Origin: Streptomyces sp. NBC_01296
GTDB taxonomy: Bacteria > Actinomycetota > Actinomycetes > Streptomycetales > Streptomycetaceae
NCBI RefSeq assembly: GCF_035984415.1
Contig: NZ_CP130720.1
Location: 2,046,001-2,110,000, forward strand
Reading direction: 5' to 3'
Length of the DNA stretch: 64,000 nt
The notes beneath the pieces were generated by a model. That model was not told the origin of the DNA, did not search any database, and saw nothing but the letters and a program-made list of their open reading frames with translations. Positions 26,290-35,309 of this stretch are shown here, in pieces (position 1 is the first letter of the stretch; each line of letters begins with the position of its first letter). Both the position numbers and the translations under genes were made by a program.

Positions 26290-27777
26290 CTACGCCACCC
26301 AGTGCGGCCGCTCCACCGCCGGAGGCAGCGGCACCCCGTCGTGGAAGGCCGCCGCCAGGCGCCGTACGGCCTCGTCCAGCCGGTCCGCAGACAGCGTGTA
26401 CGGAATCCGCAGCCGATGCTCGAACGTCCCGGGATCCACCCCGAACCGCGCCCCCCGCCCGATGTGCACGCCGCAGGCGCCCGCCCGCTCCGCCAGCGCC
26501 GAGCTCACCGGCTCCCCCAGGTCCACCCACAGCGACAGCCCCCCGGGCGGGACCTGCCACGACCACTCCGGAGTGTGCCGCTCGAGCGCACGCACCAGCG
26601 CCCCCCGCTGCCCCCGCAACTGCGCGAGCCGCGCCGGCAGGGTCCGCTCCAGCCCCTCCAGCAGCGGCAGCGCCACCAGCTGGTCCAGCACCGACCCCGT
26701 CATGTCCGCGGCCACCTTCACCGCCGTCAGCTCCGTGATCATCTTCGCGGTGGCCCGTACCCACCCCACCCGCAACCCGCCCCAGTGCGTCTTGCTGAGC
26801 GAGCCGATCGTCACCACGTGGTCCGCCCCGCCCCGGGGCGCCAGCGAGGCCAGCGGCGCCGGCGGCGGCACGTCCAGGGCGATGTCGGCGATGGTCTCGT
26901 CGACCACCAGCCAGGTCCCGGTCCGCCGTGTCGCCGACAGCAGCCGCAGCCGCTGCTCCTGCGGCATGAGCAGGCCCGTCGGGTTGTGGAAGTCCGGGAT
27001 CGCGTACGCCAGCCTCGGCACGGTCTGCCGCAGCGTGGACTCGGCGATCTCCATGTCCCAGCCCGCGTCGGAGACGGCGATCGAGCCGGTGCGCAGCCGG
27101 GCGTGCCGCAGGGCGTCGAGGGCGTTCGCGTACGTGGGGCTCTCGGTCACCACCCGGTCCCCGGGCCGGCACAGCAGGCTCACGACCAGCGAGAACGCCT
27201 GCTGCGCACCGGCCGTGACCAGGATCTGCTCGGGGCGGGTCGCCAACCCCCGCCGGGTGAACCGCTCGGCGACGGCACTGCGCAGGTCGGGCAGCCCGAA
27301 GGGGTTGTAGCCGGGGCTCCGGGCGAGGCCCGGCAGCCGGGGCGCGGCCCAGGCGAGGGCCTCGGTGAGGGCGTCCTCCGGGGCGCCCAGGGCGGCGATG
27401 GCCAGGTCGATCCCGGGATCGCCGTCGGCGATGTAGCCGCCGGAGCCGACCAGCAGGTGCGCGCCGACCGGCCCGTGGCCCTCGGGGAGTTCGGTCCAGG
27501 TACCGGATCCGCGCCGGCTGCGGACGTAGCCGCTCTCGCGCAGCAGGTCGTAGGCCCCGGTGACGGTGGCGCGGCTGGCGCCGAGCGCCTCGGCGAGCTC
27601 GCGCTCGGCGGGCAGCCGTACGTGCAGGGCGATCCGGCCGTCCAGGATCAGGGTCCGCACGGCGTCGGCGAGGGACCGGTAGCCGGGGCGGGCCAGCACT
27701 TCGGAGGGCAGCAGGGCCGCGAGCTGGCGGCTGCCGATGGTTCTGTCCGCCGTCTGGACGACTCGCCCGTTTGCCAT
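26290..27777 (-). CDS. MocR-type PLP-dependent transcriptional regulator
   Basis: A 495-residue GntR/aminotransferase fusion. The winged helix is residues 27-95 (YRSLADAVRTLILDGRI, LPAERELAEALGASRATVTGAYDLL). From about residue 130 it resembles class I aminotransferases: AGAQQAFSLVVSLLCRPGD, ESPTYANALDALR, YAIPDFHNPTG, and the PLP-anchoring Lys in TIGSLSKTHWGGLRVGW. Start ATG 27777 has GGGGAGG 6 bp upstream. MocR proteins usually control a neighbouring gene in response to an amino compound or PLP; the divergent small gene and repeated GATTGGC boxes between them fit. Adjacent to the molybdenum-cofactor gene, but a link is unproven. Confidence 0.9.
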   Translation of the reverse strand: MANGRVVQTADRTIGSRQLAALLPSEVLARPGYRSLADAVRTLILDGRIALHVRLPAERELAEALGASRATVTGAYDLLRESGYVRSRRGSGTWTELPEGHGPVGAHLLVGSGGYIADGDPGIDLAIAALGAPEDALTEALAWAAPRLPGLARSPGYNPFGLPDLRSAVAERFTRRGLATRPEQILVTAGAQQAFSLVVSLLCRPGDRVVTESPTYANALDALRHARLRTGSIAVSDAGWDMEIAESTLRQTVPRLAYAIPDFHNPTGLLMPQEQRLRLLSATRRTGTWLVVDETIADIALDVPPPAPLASLAPRGGADHVVTIGSLSKTHWGGLRVGWVRATAKMITELTAVKVAADMTGSVLDQLVALPLLEGLERTLPARLAQLRGQRGALVRALERHTPEWSWQVPPGGLSLWVDLGEPVSSALAERAGACGVHIGRGARFGVDPGTFEHRLRIPYTLSADRLDEAVRRLAAAFHDGVPLPPAVERPHWVA

Positions 27778-27785
27778 GCCAACCT

Positions 27786-27852
27786 CCCCTGATTGGCTCT
27801 GCCGGCCAGGCCAATCCAGGGTCCAGACTCGCGGTATTGGCCCCTGATTGGC
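27786..27852. promoter_or_regulatory. Repeated GATTGGC boxes upstream of mocR-type gene
   Basis: CCCCTGATTGGC occurs twice in the same orientation (27786-27797 and 27841-27852), with an inverted near-copy GCCAATCCAGGG at 27810-27821 and a half-copy TATTGGCCCC just before the second. MocR regulators bind repeated sites in such divergent gaps. Confidence 0.55.
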
Positions 27853-27864
27853 AAGGAGACCGCC

Positions 27865-28074
27865 ATGTCGACCCCGCTGACCGACCGCCATGAACGCGCC
27901 CTGGCGGCTGCCGTCGAGAACCGGATCTCCGAGCCGCTGCGCCTCGGGCCCGCCCTGGCCGCCGTACGACGCCTCCTGACGCGGCGGCCACGCACCGATC
28001 CGCAGGGGCGAGAATCGCTGACATGCCAGCCATCGCAGAATCGACCCCGACCCCCCAGCCCCCTGGCCCCGTGA
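27865..28074 (+). CDS. Small protein of unknown function, divergent from the MocR gene
   Basis: A 69-residue frame with a good ribosome site (AAGGAG 6 bp before the ATG). The first 40 residues, MSTPLTDRHERALAAAVENR and a following Arg-rich helix, look codon-biased and helical; the Pro-rich last 20 overlap the start of the nucleotidyltransferase gene in another frame and look less convincing. It could be the genuine target of the MocR regulator or the stump of a longer gene. No family recognised. Confidence 0.4.
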   Translation: MSTPLTDRHERALAAAVENRISEPLRLGPALAAVRRLLTRRPRTDPQGRESLTCQPSQNRPRPPSPLAP

Positions 28075-28652
28075 TCGCGGGCCTGCTGCTCGCGGCCGGC
28101 GGCGGCCGCCGCCTGGGCGGGCGCCCCAAGGCCCTGCTCGCGTACCGCGGCCGCCCGCTCGTCGAGAACGCGGTACGGGTGCTGCGCGAGGCGGGCTGCG
28201 GTCCGCTGCACGTGGTGCTCGGCGCCTCCGCGGCCGAGGTCCGCGAGCGGGCGGACCTGACCGGCTGCGTGGTCGTGGACAACCCCGACTGGGCGGAGGG
28301 GATGGGCTCCTCCCTGCGGGTCGGCCTCGCCTCGCTCGCCGGGGCGGGCGCCTCGGCGGCTCTCGTCTCGCTGGTGGACCAGCCGGGCATCGGTCCCGCG
28401 GCCGTGGCGCGGGTCCGGGAGGCCTACCGCTCCCCCGCGAGCCTGGTCGCGGCGGCCTACGGCGGGGAGCGCGGCCATCCGGTGCTGTTCGGCGCGGACC
28501 GCTGGGCGGACATCGCGGCGACGGCGACGGGGGACAAGGGTGCGCGGGTTCATCTGACAGAACACGCGAACGAGCTCACGCTGGTGGAGTGCGGGGACAT
28601 TGCCGAGGCCTTCGACATCGACACCCCGCCCGACCTGGCACGACTGGCTTGA
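28023..28652 (+). CDS. MocA-like molybdenum-cofactor nucleotidyltransferase
   Basis: A 209-residue NTP-transferase of the MobA/MocA/IspD fold. GLLLAAGGGRRLGGRPKALL (about residues 19-38) is the nucleotide-binding signature; VVDNPDWAEGMGSSLRVGL matches the MocA subgroup, and SLVDQPGIGP contains the conserved Asp for the metal. MocA adds CMP to molybdopterin for enzymes of the xanthine dehydrogenase family. That fits its place in a purine catabolic region, since xanthine dehydrogenase would be needed upstream of uricase; the dehydrogenase itself is not in the window. GTP-dependent MobA activity cannot be excluded. Confidence 0.8.
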   Translation: MPAIAESTPTPQPPGPVIAGLLLAAGGGRRLGGRPKALLAYRGRPLVENAVRVLREAGCGPLHVVLGASAAEVRERADLTGCVVVDNPDWAEGMGSSLRVGLASLAGAGASAALVSLVDQPGIGPAAVARVREAYRSPASLVAAAYGGERGHPVLFGADRWADIAATATGDKGARVHLTEHANELTLVECGDIAEAFDIDTPPDLARLA

Positions 28653-28744
28653 GCGGAGGTCGAGCGGCAGTTGAGCAGGCAGTGACGAAGGTGGCACTGA
28701 GGGCCACCGGGCGCCGGAGTCTGTCGACTCGGAGAATCTCGACA

Positions 28745-28797
28745 TCAACAAACCATTGAACTTCCACCATAAGGAAATTACTATCCACTGGTCAGAA
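28745..28797 (+). promoter_or_regulatory. aceB promoter with tandem AllR-type operators and a TCAAC palindrome
   Basis: TTGAAC (28756-28761) and TACTAT (28779-28784) form a promoter with 17-bp spacing. The perfect box TTCCACCATAAGGAA (28762-28776) fills the spacer. A weaker box ATCCACTGGTCAGAA (28783-28797) lies 21 bp downstream, over the start site. The palindrome TCAACAAACCATTGA (28745-28759, one mismatch) supplies the left half of the -35 box. The remaining 127 bp up to the gene shows nothing else clear. Confidence 0.7.
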
Positions 28798-28924
28798 GCG
28801 CCCTGAACCCCCAGACGGCGCCCGCGACCGTATTTCGGAACTCTCCACACCCGACGGCACTGCGTGCCGTCTGCGCGAGCATTCCCCGCGGCCGCCAGGC
28901 ACCGCCGCTGAAGGAGTGACAGAT

Positions 28925-30553
<1,629 letters not shown>

Positions 30554-30593
30554 CCCCTCGGCGTCGACCGAATCGCACAGCAGGCGACCCCAC

Positions 30594-30627
30594 CTCCGCC
30601 CCCGCGCCCCCAGGCCCGGGGGCGGAG
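30594..30627 (+). terminator. aceB terminator
   Basis: CTCCGCCCCC (30594-30603) and GGGGGCGGAG (30618-30627) form a perfect 10-bp stem with a 14-base loop 41 bp past the stop. Confidence 0.75.
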
Positions 30628-30640
30628 CCCGTTTCACGCT

Positions 30641-31157
30641 TCACGCACTCAATCGCCATGCCGCGTAGACCAGGTGCTGGCTGTGGCCCGCCCGGATCCA
30701 CCACTCGGCGTTGCCGACGCCGGGGGTCCCGGTACCCGTGGCGCACGCGTGCAGCCAGCGGTCGCCCTCGCTGAACCCGGCTCCGCGGAAGTCGGGCTCA
30801 GCAACCATCCGGCGGGCGATCTCCCGTACCTCTTCGGCGTGCCCCTCCCCGATCGTGGGCGCCTTGGCCAGGAGGAACGTACGGTCCGTGGTGTAGCGCA
30901 GGACGCCCCAGGGCGGGCCGCCGCCCGCGCCGCCGTCGGCCGCAAAGGCGTGGTGGGCGCCGTAGTCCCCGTAGGTGACGTCGACGGGGAGCTCCGGCCG
31001 GGCGTGGCGGGCCATGTGCCAGACGTCCCAGTCGTGCCGGTGTGCCTCGATCGGCCCCCAACCCGCCGGCTCGGGCGCGGTGGGCGGAAAGGAACCGGCC
31101 AGCAGCACGATCGAACGCCACCGGGTGAGCGGGCCGAGCAACTCCAGGGCGCGCAGG
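30641..31157 (-). pseudogene. C-terminal fragment of a phage-type 'beta' family protein
   Basis: The minus frame ends with WWIRAGHSQHLVYAAWRLSA and contains WDVWHMARHARPELPVDVTYGDYG and TTDRTFLLAKAPTIGEG, which match the C-terminal half of the beta protein family (PF14350), usually about 350 residues. Only about 170 remain. Similarity stops at about 31157, exactly where transposase sequence begins on the other strand, and the 10 or so residues to the upstream ATG (31186) are encoded by the transposase antisense strand. The N-terminal half has been lost. Confidence 0.65.
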
Positions 31158-31349
31158 GCGCACTTGTCCGCCCGGTGGTCCCTCAAGGGCGTCAGCTCCC
31201 GCAGGCTGCGCCAGGAGTACGACGGCCACGTCCGCCGGTACCTGTGGGGCGGACACTTCTGGTCCGACTCCTACTTCGCCGGATCGCGCGGTGGGGCACC
31301 CCTGACCGTCGTCAAGCAGCACATCGAAAACCAGCAGCGTCCCGTCTGA
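31158..31349 (+). mobile_element. IS200/IS605-family TnpA remnant
   Basis: The plus frame reads SLKGVSSRRLRQEYDGHVRR, then YLWGGHFWSDSYFAGSRGGA and VVKQHIENQQRPV before a stop at 31349. This is the C-terminal third of an IS200-type HUH transposase, including the Tyr-containing helix region, but the HUH motif and N-terminus are gone. It abuts the beta-family fragment with no gap, so an insertion followed by deletion removed the left part of both. It cannot be active. The neighbouring 31350-31580 shows no tnpB that I recognise. Confidence 0.75.
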
Positions 31350-31744
31350 CCGTCACCCCGCAGGCGCAGAGCACTCCGGCGCTCCGCGCCTCCGGGCCGA
31401 GGATGGCCTTGACCCCCGCCCCGAAGGGCAGAGCACTGGCCAAGACCAGAGGTAGAGCGGCTCGACCATGCTGGCTCCCCCGTTGACCGCCTTGGTTGCG
31501 CTTCTGTTCACAGGGTGAGCGCGAACGGCCGGCGGGGGAACGGCGCGATCCGGCCAAGGGCGGGGCGGGTTGGCAGGCCGACCGATCGATCGGTTGTTAC
31601 TCCATCGTAACTTTCCTGTACCTAGCGGTAACAACGCGCGCCGTGTCACCTTTCCGATGCCACCGGCCGGCGGTACCCCCACTTCCCCAGCCATGCACCG
31701 GAGTTCTCTTCGGCTTCGCCATGGCCGACCGCAGGAGTTCCGCC
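31350..31744. other. Intergenic region with GTTAC-N6-GTAAC motif upstream of the SGNH hydrolase
   Basis: This 395-bp stretch between the transposase relic and the SGNH hydrolase has no convincing gene. It contains the palindrome ACCGATCGATCGGT (31581-31594) followed at once by GTTAC-TCCATC-GTAAC (31596-31611) and a further GGTAAC, the same motif type as at 1034-1049. These lie about 135 bp before the hydrolase start and probably mark its control region. Short frames here look like noise. Confidence 0.4.
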
Positions 31745-32935
31745 GTGATCGGATTCCGCACCGCCAGCAAGGACCCGACCCGCAGTCGAGTGCGACGACT
31801 CGCCGGGGCCGGGATGGTTCTGCCGCTCGCCGTCAGTGCTCTGGTCGCCGGCTCCGCCGGGACCTCCGTGGCCAGTCCCGGGACCGGGCCCACCGCCGTG
31901 GTGTCCATGGGCGACAGCTACATCTCCGGCGAGGCCGGCCGCTGGAAGGGCAACAGCCTGACCAACAGCGGGAACCGCACCGGGACCGACCGTGCCTGGG
32001 TCTCCGGGAGCACCTACGACCCCGCCAAGGTGTACGGCGCCACCGCCGGCGGGTGCGACCGCTCCGACACCGCCGAGGTCAAGAGCGCCGGGGCGATCGC
32101 CGACGTGGCCGTGAACCTGGCCTGCTCCGGGGCGATCTCCGAGAACGTCTTCCGCGCCTCCAACGGCGGCGTGCCGTTCAAGGGCGAGGCCCCGCAGGCC
32201 GATCAGCTGGCCGCCGTGGCCGCCGCCAACAACGTCAAGGTCATCGCGCTGTCCATCGGCGGCAACGACCTCGGCTTCGCCGACATCATCAAGGACTGCG
32301 CCCTCGACTTCGTCCTCTGGAACTCGTACTGCTACGACGACCAGCAGTCCGGGGTCGACGAGAAGATCGACGGCGCCATGGCGAACGTCGGCAAGTCCGT
32401 GGACGAGATCCGTGCCGTGATGCGAGCCGCCGGGTACGGCGACTCCTCGTACCGGATCGTGCTGCAGTCCTACCCGTCGCCGATCCCGCGCGGCGCCGAG
32501 AACCGGTACACGCAGAGCGACTGGAGCCGCCTCAACACGGGCGGCTGCCCCTTCTGGAACCGGGACTCCGACTGGGCGCGCGACTCGCTCGTACCGCAGA
32601 TCGCGGGCCGCCTCAAGGGGGTTGCCGCCGCCAAGGGCGTGCAGTTCCTGGACCTGCGGGACATGCTGCAGGGCCGTGAGGTGTGCGCGAAGGCCAGCAA
32701 GCAGGTGAGCACCTCGGCGCCCGCGTCGGCGAAGACGAGCGAGTGGGCGCGCTGGATCGACAGCAGCGAGACGCAGGGGCCGGTCCAGGAGTCCATGCAC
32801 CCGAACTACTTCGGCCAGCTCGCCGTCGGCCGCTGCCTGGCCCTGGCCGTCGCCCAGCCCGCGAACTCCGCCTCCAGCTGCAAGAACACCGCCGGAGCGG
32901 ACCAGACGGGGATGTTCCTGACGCCCGCCCCCTAG
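31745..32935 (+). CDS. Secreted SGNH/GDSL-family hydrolase
   Basis: An exported esterase/lipase-type enzyme of 396 residues. GTG 31745 is chosen because AGGAG lies 7 bp upstream; the signal peptide then runs from RSRVRRLAGAG through a hydrophobic core to GTSVASPG. Block I with the nucleophile is VVSMGDSYISGEAGRW (GDS), block III is SIGGNDLGFADII (GxND), and the catalytic Asp-His lies in SMHPNYFGQLAVGRC. Several paired Cys (CDRSD, LACSG, CALDF, YCYDD) fit a secreted protein with disulfides. Actinobacterial relatives are often described as lipases; the true substrate is open. Confidence 0.88.
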   Translation: MIGFRTASKDPTRSRVRRLAGAGMVLPLAVSALVAGSAGTSVASPGTGPTAVVSMGDSYISGEAGRWKGNSLTNSGNRTGTDRAWVSGSTYDPAKVYGATAGGCDRSDTAEVKSAGAIADVAVNLACSGAISENVFRASNGGVPFKGEAPQADQLAAVAAANNVKVIALSIGGNDLGFADIIKDCALDFVLWNSYCYDDQQSGVDEKIDGAMANVGKSVDEIRAVMRAAGYGDSSYRIVLQSYPSPIPRGAENRYTQSDWSRLNTGGCPFWNRDSDWARDSLVPQIAGRLKGVAAAKGVQFLDLRDMLQGREVCAKASKQVSTSAPASAKTSEWARWIDSSETQGPVQESMHPNYFGQLAVGRCLALAVAQPANSASSCKNTAGADQTGMFLTPAP

Positions 32936-32958
32936 GGCGTGTCGTCACTGACGGATCG

Positions 32959-32990
32959 AGGGCGCCCGGGGAGACCTCCGCGGGCGCCCT
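32959..32990. terminator. Bidirectional terminator between SGNH hydrolase and TetR genes
   Basis: AGGGCGCCCG (32959-32968) and CGGGCGCCCT (32981-32990) form a perfect 10-bp stem with a 12-base loop followed by TTT, between convergent genes. Confidence 0.75.
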
Positions 32991-33001
32991 TTGCCGTGCG
33001 A

Positions 33002-33598
33002 TCAGCCCCGTACGGCGGCCAGCGCCTCGTCGTAGAGGGCCGCCAGGTCGGCGCTGCCGCCGCTGCGGACCCAGGCTTCGGTGGCGGCGTCCACGCAGGC
33101 GAAGACGGTCGCGACGACCGCCGCGGCGCGGACCCCGGGGATCAGCCCCTCCCCGGCCGCCATGCGGGCCGTGACGGCGGGCAGGACCAGTTCCTGCCAG
33201 CGCAGCCGCTTCTGCGTGTAACGGGCGCGCAGCGAGGGGGTGTCGAAGATCAGCGCCGTGATCTCCAGCAGCTGCCCGGGGTCGCCGTGCGCGTCCATGA
33301 GCACTTCGAAACCGGCGCGCAGGGCCTCCCACGGAGTGGCGGTGGCGGGCTGGGCCTCCACCGTCGCGCGCAGCAGCTCGCCGAGCTCTTCCTGCTCGCC
33401 GCAGACGATGTCCTCCTTGGTACCGAAGTACCGAAACAGCGACCGCTGGGAGATGCCCGCTTCCTTGGCGATCTGCGCGATCGTCGTGGCCTCGTAACCC
33501 TGCTCGGCGAAGAGCCGCATGGCCGTGTCGAAGATGCTCGCCACCACGGCCTGCCGGGAGCGGTCCCACAGGCTCGGCTGCGTTGCGATGGTCCCCAT
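33002..33598 (-). CDS. TetR-family repressor
   Basis: A 198-residue regulator. The DNA-binding domain is residues 10-55: SRQAVVASIFDTAMRLFAEQ, ATTIAQIAKEAGISQRSLFRY with the recognition helix, then FGTKEDIV. The C-terminal ligand domain is helical and not diagnostic. I take ATG 33598, where similarity to the family starts; an upstream start at 33709 would run through the operator. It is divergent from an SDR gene across a 31-bp perfect palindrome, so autoregulation and control of that SDR are likely. Confidence 0.88.
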   Translation of the reverse strand: MGTIATQPSLWDRSRQAVVASIFDTAMRLFAEQGYEATTIAQIAKEAGISQRSLFRYFGTKEDIVCGEQEELGELLRATVEAQPATATPWEALRAGFEVLMDAHGDPGQLLEITALIFDTPSLRARYTQKRLRWQELVLPAVTARMAAGEGLIPGVRAAAVVATVFACVDAATEAWVRSGGSADLAALYDEALAAVRG

Positions 33599-33637
33599 CC
33601 GGTCAGCATATAGGCGGGCCGCCCGTTTGGCCCCTAC

Positions 33638-33668
33638 TGCCCGCTTGGCAGTCACTGCCAAGCGGGCA
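33638..33668. promoter_or_regulatory. Perfect 31-bp palindromic TetR operator
   Basis: TGCCCGCTTGGCAGT, one base, then its exact reverse complement ACTGCCAAGCGGGCA. Within it TTGGCA (33645-33650) can act as -35 for the SDR gene with TACAGT (33669-33674) as -10 at 18 bp. A half-site GCCCGTTTGGC lies just to the left. Confidence 0.75.
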
Positions 33669-33710
33669 TACAGTGATGCCGACGATGTCACCCCATGGGC
33701 AGGAGCCACT

Positions 33711-34514
33711 GTGAACGCGGTCGACTACCGAGGCCGGACCACCCTGATCACCGGCGCCAGCTCGGGCCTGGGCGCCGAGTTCGCGCGCCAGCTCGCCGCA
33801 CGAGGATCCGACCTCGTGCTCGTCGCGCGCCGCGAGGACCGCCTGAAGGAGCTCGCCGGGCAGCTGTCCGCGGCGCACGGCGTCGCGGTGGAGCCGATCG
33901 CCATGGACCTGTCCGTCGACGGCTCCGGTGAGCTGCTGGCCGCCGAGGTGGACCGGCGCGGGATCACGGTCTCCAGCGTCATCAACAACGCCGGCTTCGG
34001 CACCTACGGCCGCTTCCACGAGGAGGACGCGCAGCGGCTCCGCCAGGAAGTGGGCCTCGACGTGATGGCCGTCGTCGACATCAGCCGCGCCTTCATCGGC
34101 CGGCTGCGCAGCCGCGGCGAGGGGGTCCTGCTCAACGTCGCCAGCATGGCCGGCTACCAGCCCGTCCCGAACATGGCCGTCTACGGCGCCGGCAAGGCCT
34201 TCGTACTGAGTTTCACCGAGGCCCTGTGGCAGGAGTCGCACGGAACCGGGCTGCGCGTCATGGCGCTGTCGCCCGGCGCGACGAAGACGGAGTTCTTCGA
34301 CGTGGTCGGCAGCGAGGACGCCGCCGGCGGCACCCGGATGCAGACCTCCGAGGTCGTCGTGCGCACCGCACTGAAGGCGCTGGACCGGAAGAACCCGCCG
34401 CCGAGCGTGATCTCCGGAGGCATGAACCGGGTCATGGCCTTCAGCGGACGCCTCGCGAGCCGCCGCATGGTCGTACGGGTGGTGGACCGCATCTCCTCCC
34501 CCCGGACCCCGTAG
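33711..34514 (+). CDS. SDR-family oxidoreductase under TetR control
   Basis: A 267-residue short-chain dehydrogenase. GTG 33711 has AGGAG 5 bp upstream. Cofactor motif ITGASSGLGAEFA, NNAGFGTYG, catalytic Ser in LNVASMAGY and the pair in YGAGKAF (Tyr-x-x-x-Lys). The C-terminus continues with LSPGATKTEFFD and a basic tail, as in the SDR_c1 DltE-like group. The substrate is unknown; the paired TetR repressor suggests induction by a small lipophilic compound. Frames further upstream overlap the operator and are not real. Confidence 0.9.
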   Translation: MNAVDYRGRTTLITGASSGLGAEFARQLAARGSDLVLVARREDRLKELAGQLSAAHGVAVEPIAMDLSVDGSGELLAAEVDRRGITVSSVINNAGFGTYGRFHEEDAQRLRQEVGLDVMAVVDISRAFIGRLRSRGEGVLLNVASMAGYQPVPNMAVYGAGKAFVLSFTEALWQESHGTGLRVMALSPGATKTEFFDVVGSEDAAGGTRMQTSEVVVRTALKALDRKNPPPSVISGGMNRVMAFSGRLASRRMVVRVVDRISSPRTP

Positions 34515-34599
34515 GGGGTGTCCGCTCGGGGTTGTCCGCTCGGGGGCGGCGCCGGGAAACCGGATGATCGGAGCGGCGCGGGCCGGCATGATCCCGTTC

Positions 34600-35211
34600 A
34601 TGCCGGCCCGTACCGCACGTCCCAGTCTCTACATCTCCGTCGACATCGAGGCCGACGGCCCGATCCCCGGCCCGCACTCGATGATCAGCTTCGGGGCCGC
34701 CGTCGCGGGGCGGCAGGACGGCGCTTCGTATACGGCCGCCGACCCCGAGCAGCACACCTTCTACCGCGAACTCCGGCCGATCAGCGACGCGTACGTCCCC
34801 GAGGCGCTCGCCGTCAGCGGCCTCGACCGGGACCGGCTGGTCCGGGAGGGCGCCGAACCCGCGGCGGCCATGGCCGAGTTCTGCGCCTGGGTGCGGGAAG
34901 TCTCGGTCGGGGCCCAGCCCGTGATGTGCGGCTACCCGGCCTCCTTCGACTGGACCTTCCTGTACTGGTACTTGATGCGGTTCGGCGGCGACAGCCCCTT
35001 CGGGCACTCCGGCTGCCTCGACATGAAGACCCTGTACGCGGCGAAGGCGCGGGTCCCGCTGCGCGCCGCCGTCAAGGGACGGATGCCCAAGCAGCTGCTC
35101 TCCCGCCGCCGGCACACCCACCACGCGCTCGACGACGCGATCGAGCAGGCCGAGCTGATGAGCAACCTGATGCTCTGGACGCCCCCGGGCGGCCCCGGCA
35201 CCGCCGGCTGA
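34600..35211 (+). CDS. DEDDh 3'-5' exonuclease domain protein
   Basis: A DnaQ-fold exonuclease of 203 residues from ATG 34600 (215 if the ATG at 34564 is used; neither has a good ribosome site). Motif Exo I is SVDIEADGP with the Asp-Glu pair, Exo II is in CGYPASFDWTFLYWYL and Exo III in HHALDDAIEQAELM with the His and Asp of the DEDDh class. Such stand-alone proteins are common in Streptomyces; DNA or RNA as substrate is not known. It is not linked to its neighbours by overlap. Confidence 0.85.
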   Translation: MPARTARPSLYISVDIEADGPIPGPHSMISFGAAVAGRQDGASYTAADPEQHTFYRELRPISDAYVPEALAVSGLDRDRLVREGAEPAAAMAEFCAWVREVSVGAQPVMCGYPASFDWTFLYWYLMRFGGDSPFGHSGCLDMKTLYAAKARVPLRAAVKGRMPKQLLSRRRHTHHALDDAIEQAELMSNLMLWTPPGGPGTAG

Positions 35212-35238
35212 CTCCGCCGCCCGGGCCGGTGCGGAAAG

Positions 35239-35287
35239 ACGGCGGTGCGTACGCCACACCCGCAGTGGGTGGCGTACGCACCGCCGT
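35239..35287. terminator. Strong bidirectional terminator
   Basis: ACGGCGGTGCGTACGCCA (35239-35256) and its exact complement TGGCGTACGCACCGCCGT (35270-35287) form an 18-bp stem, extended by CACCC/GGGT inside, between the convergent exonuclease and permease genes. Confidence 0.88.
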
Positions 35288-35309
35288 AGCAGGTCGGACC
35301 CCGTAAGGG

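Noticed and set aside
31350..31560. Possible tnpB fragment after the IS200 TnpA relic
   Set aside because: Frames on both strands were read and none shows the RuvC-like or zinc-finger patterns of TnpB.
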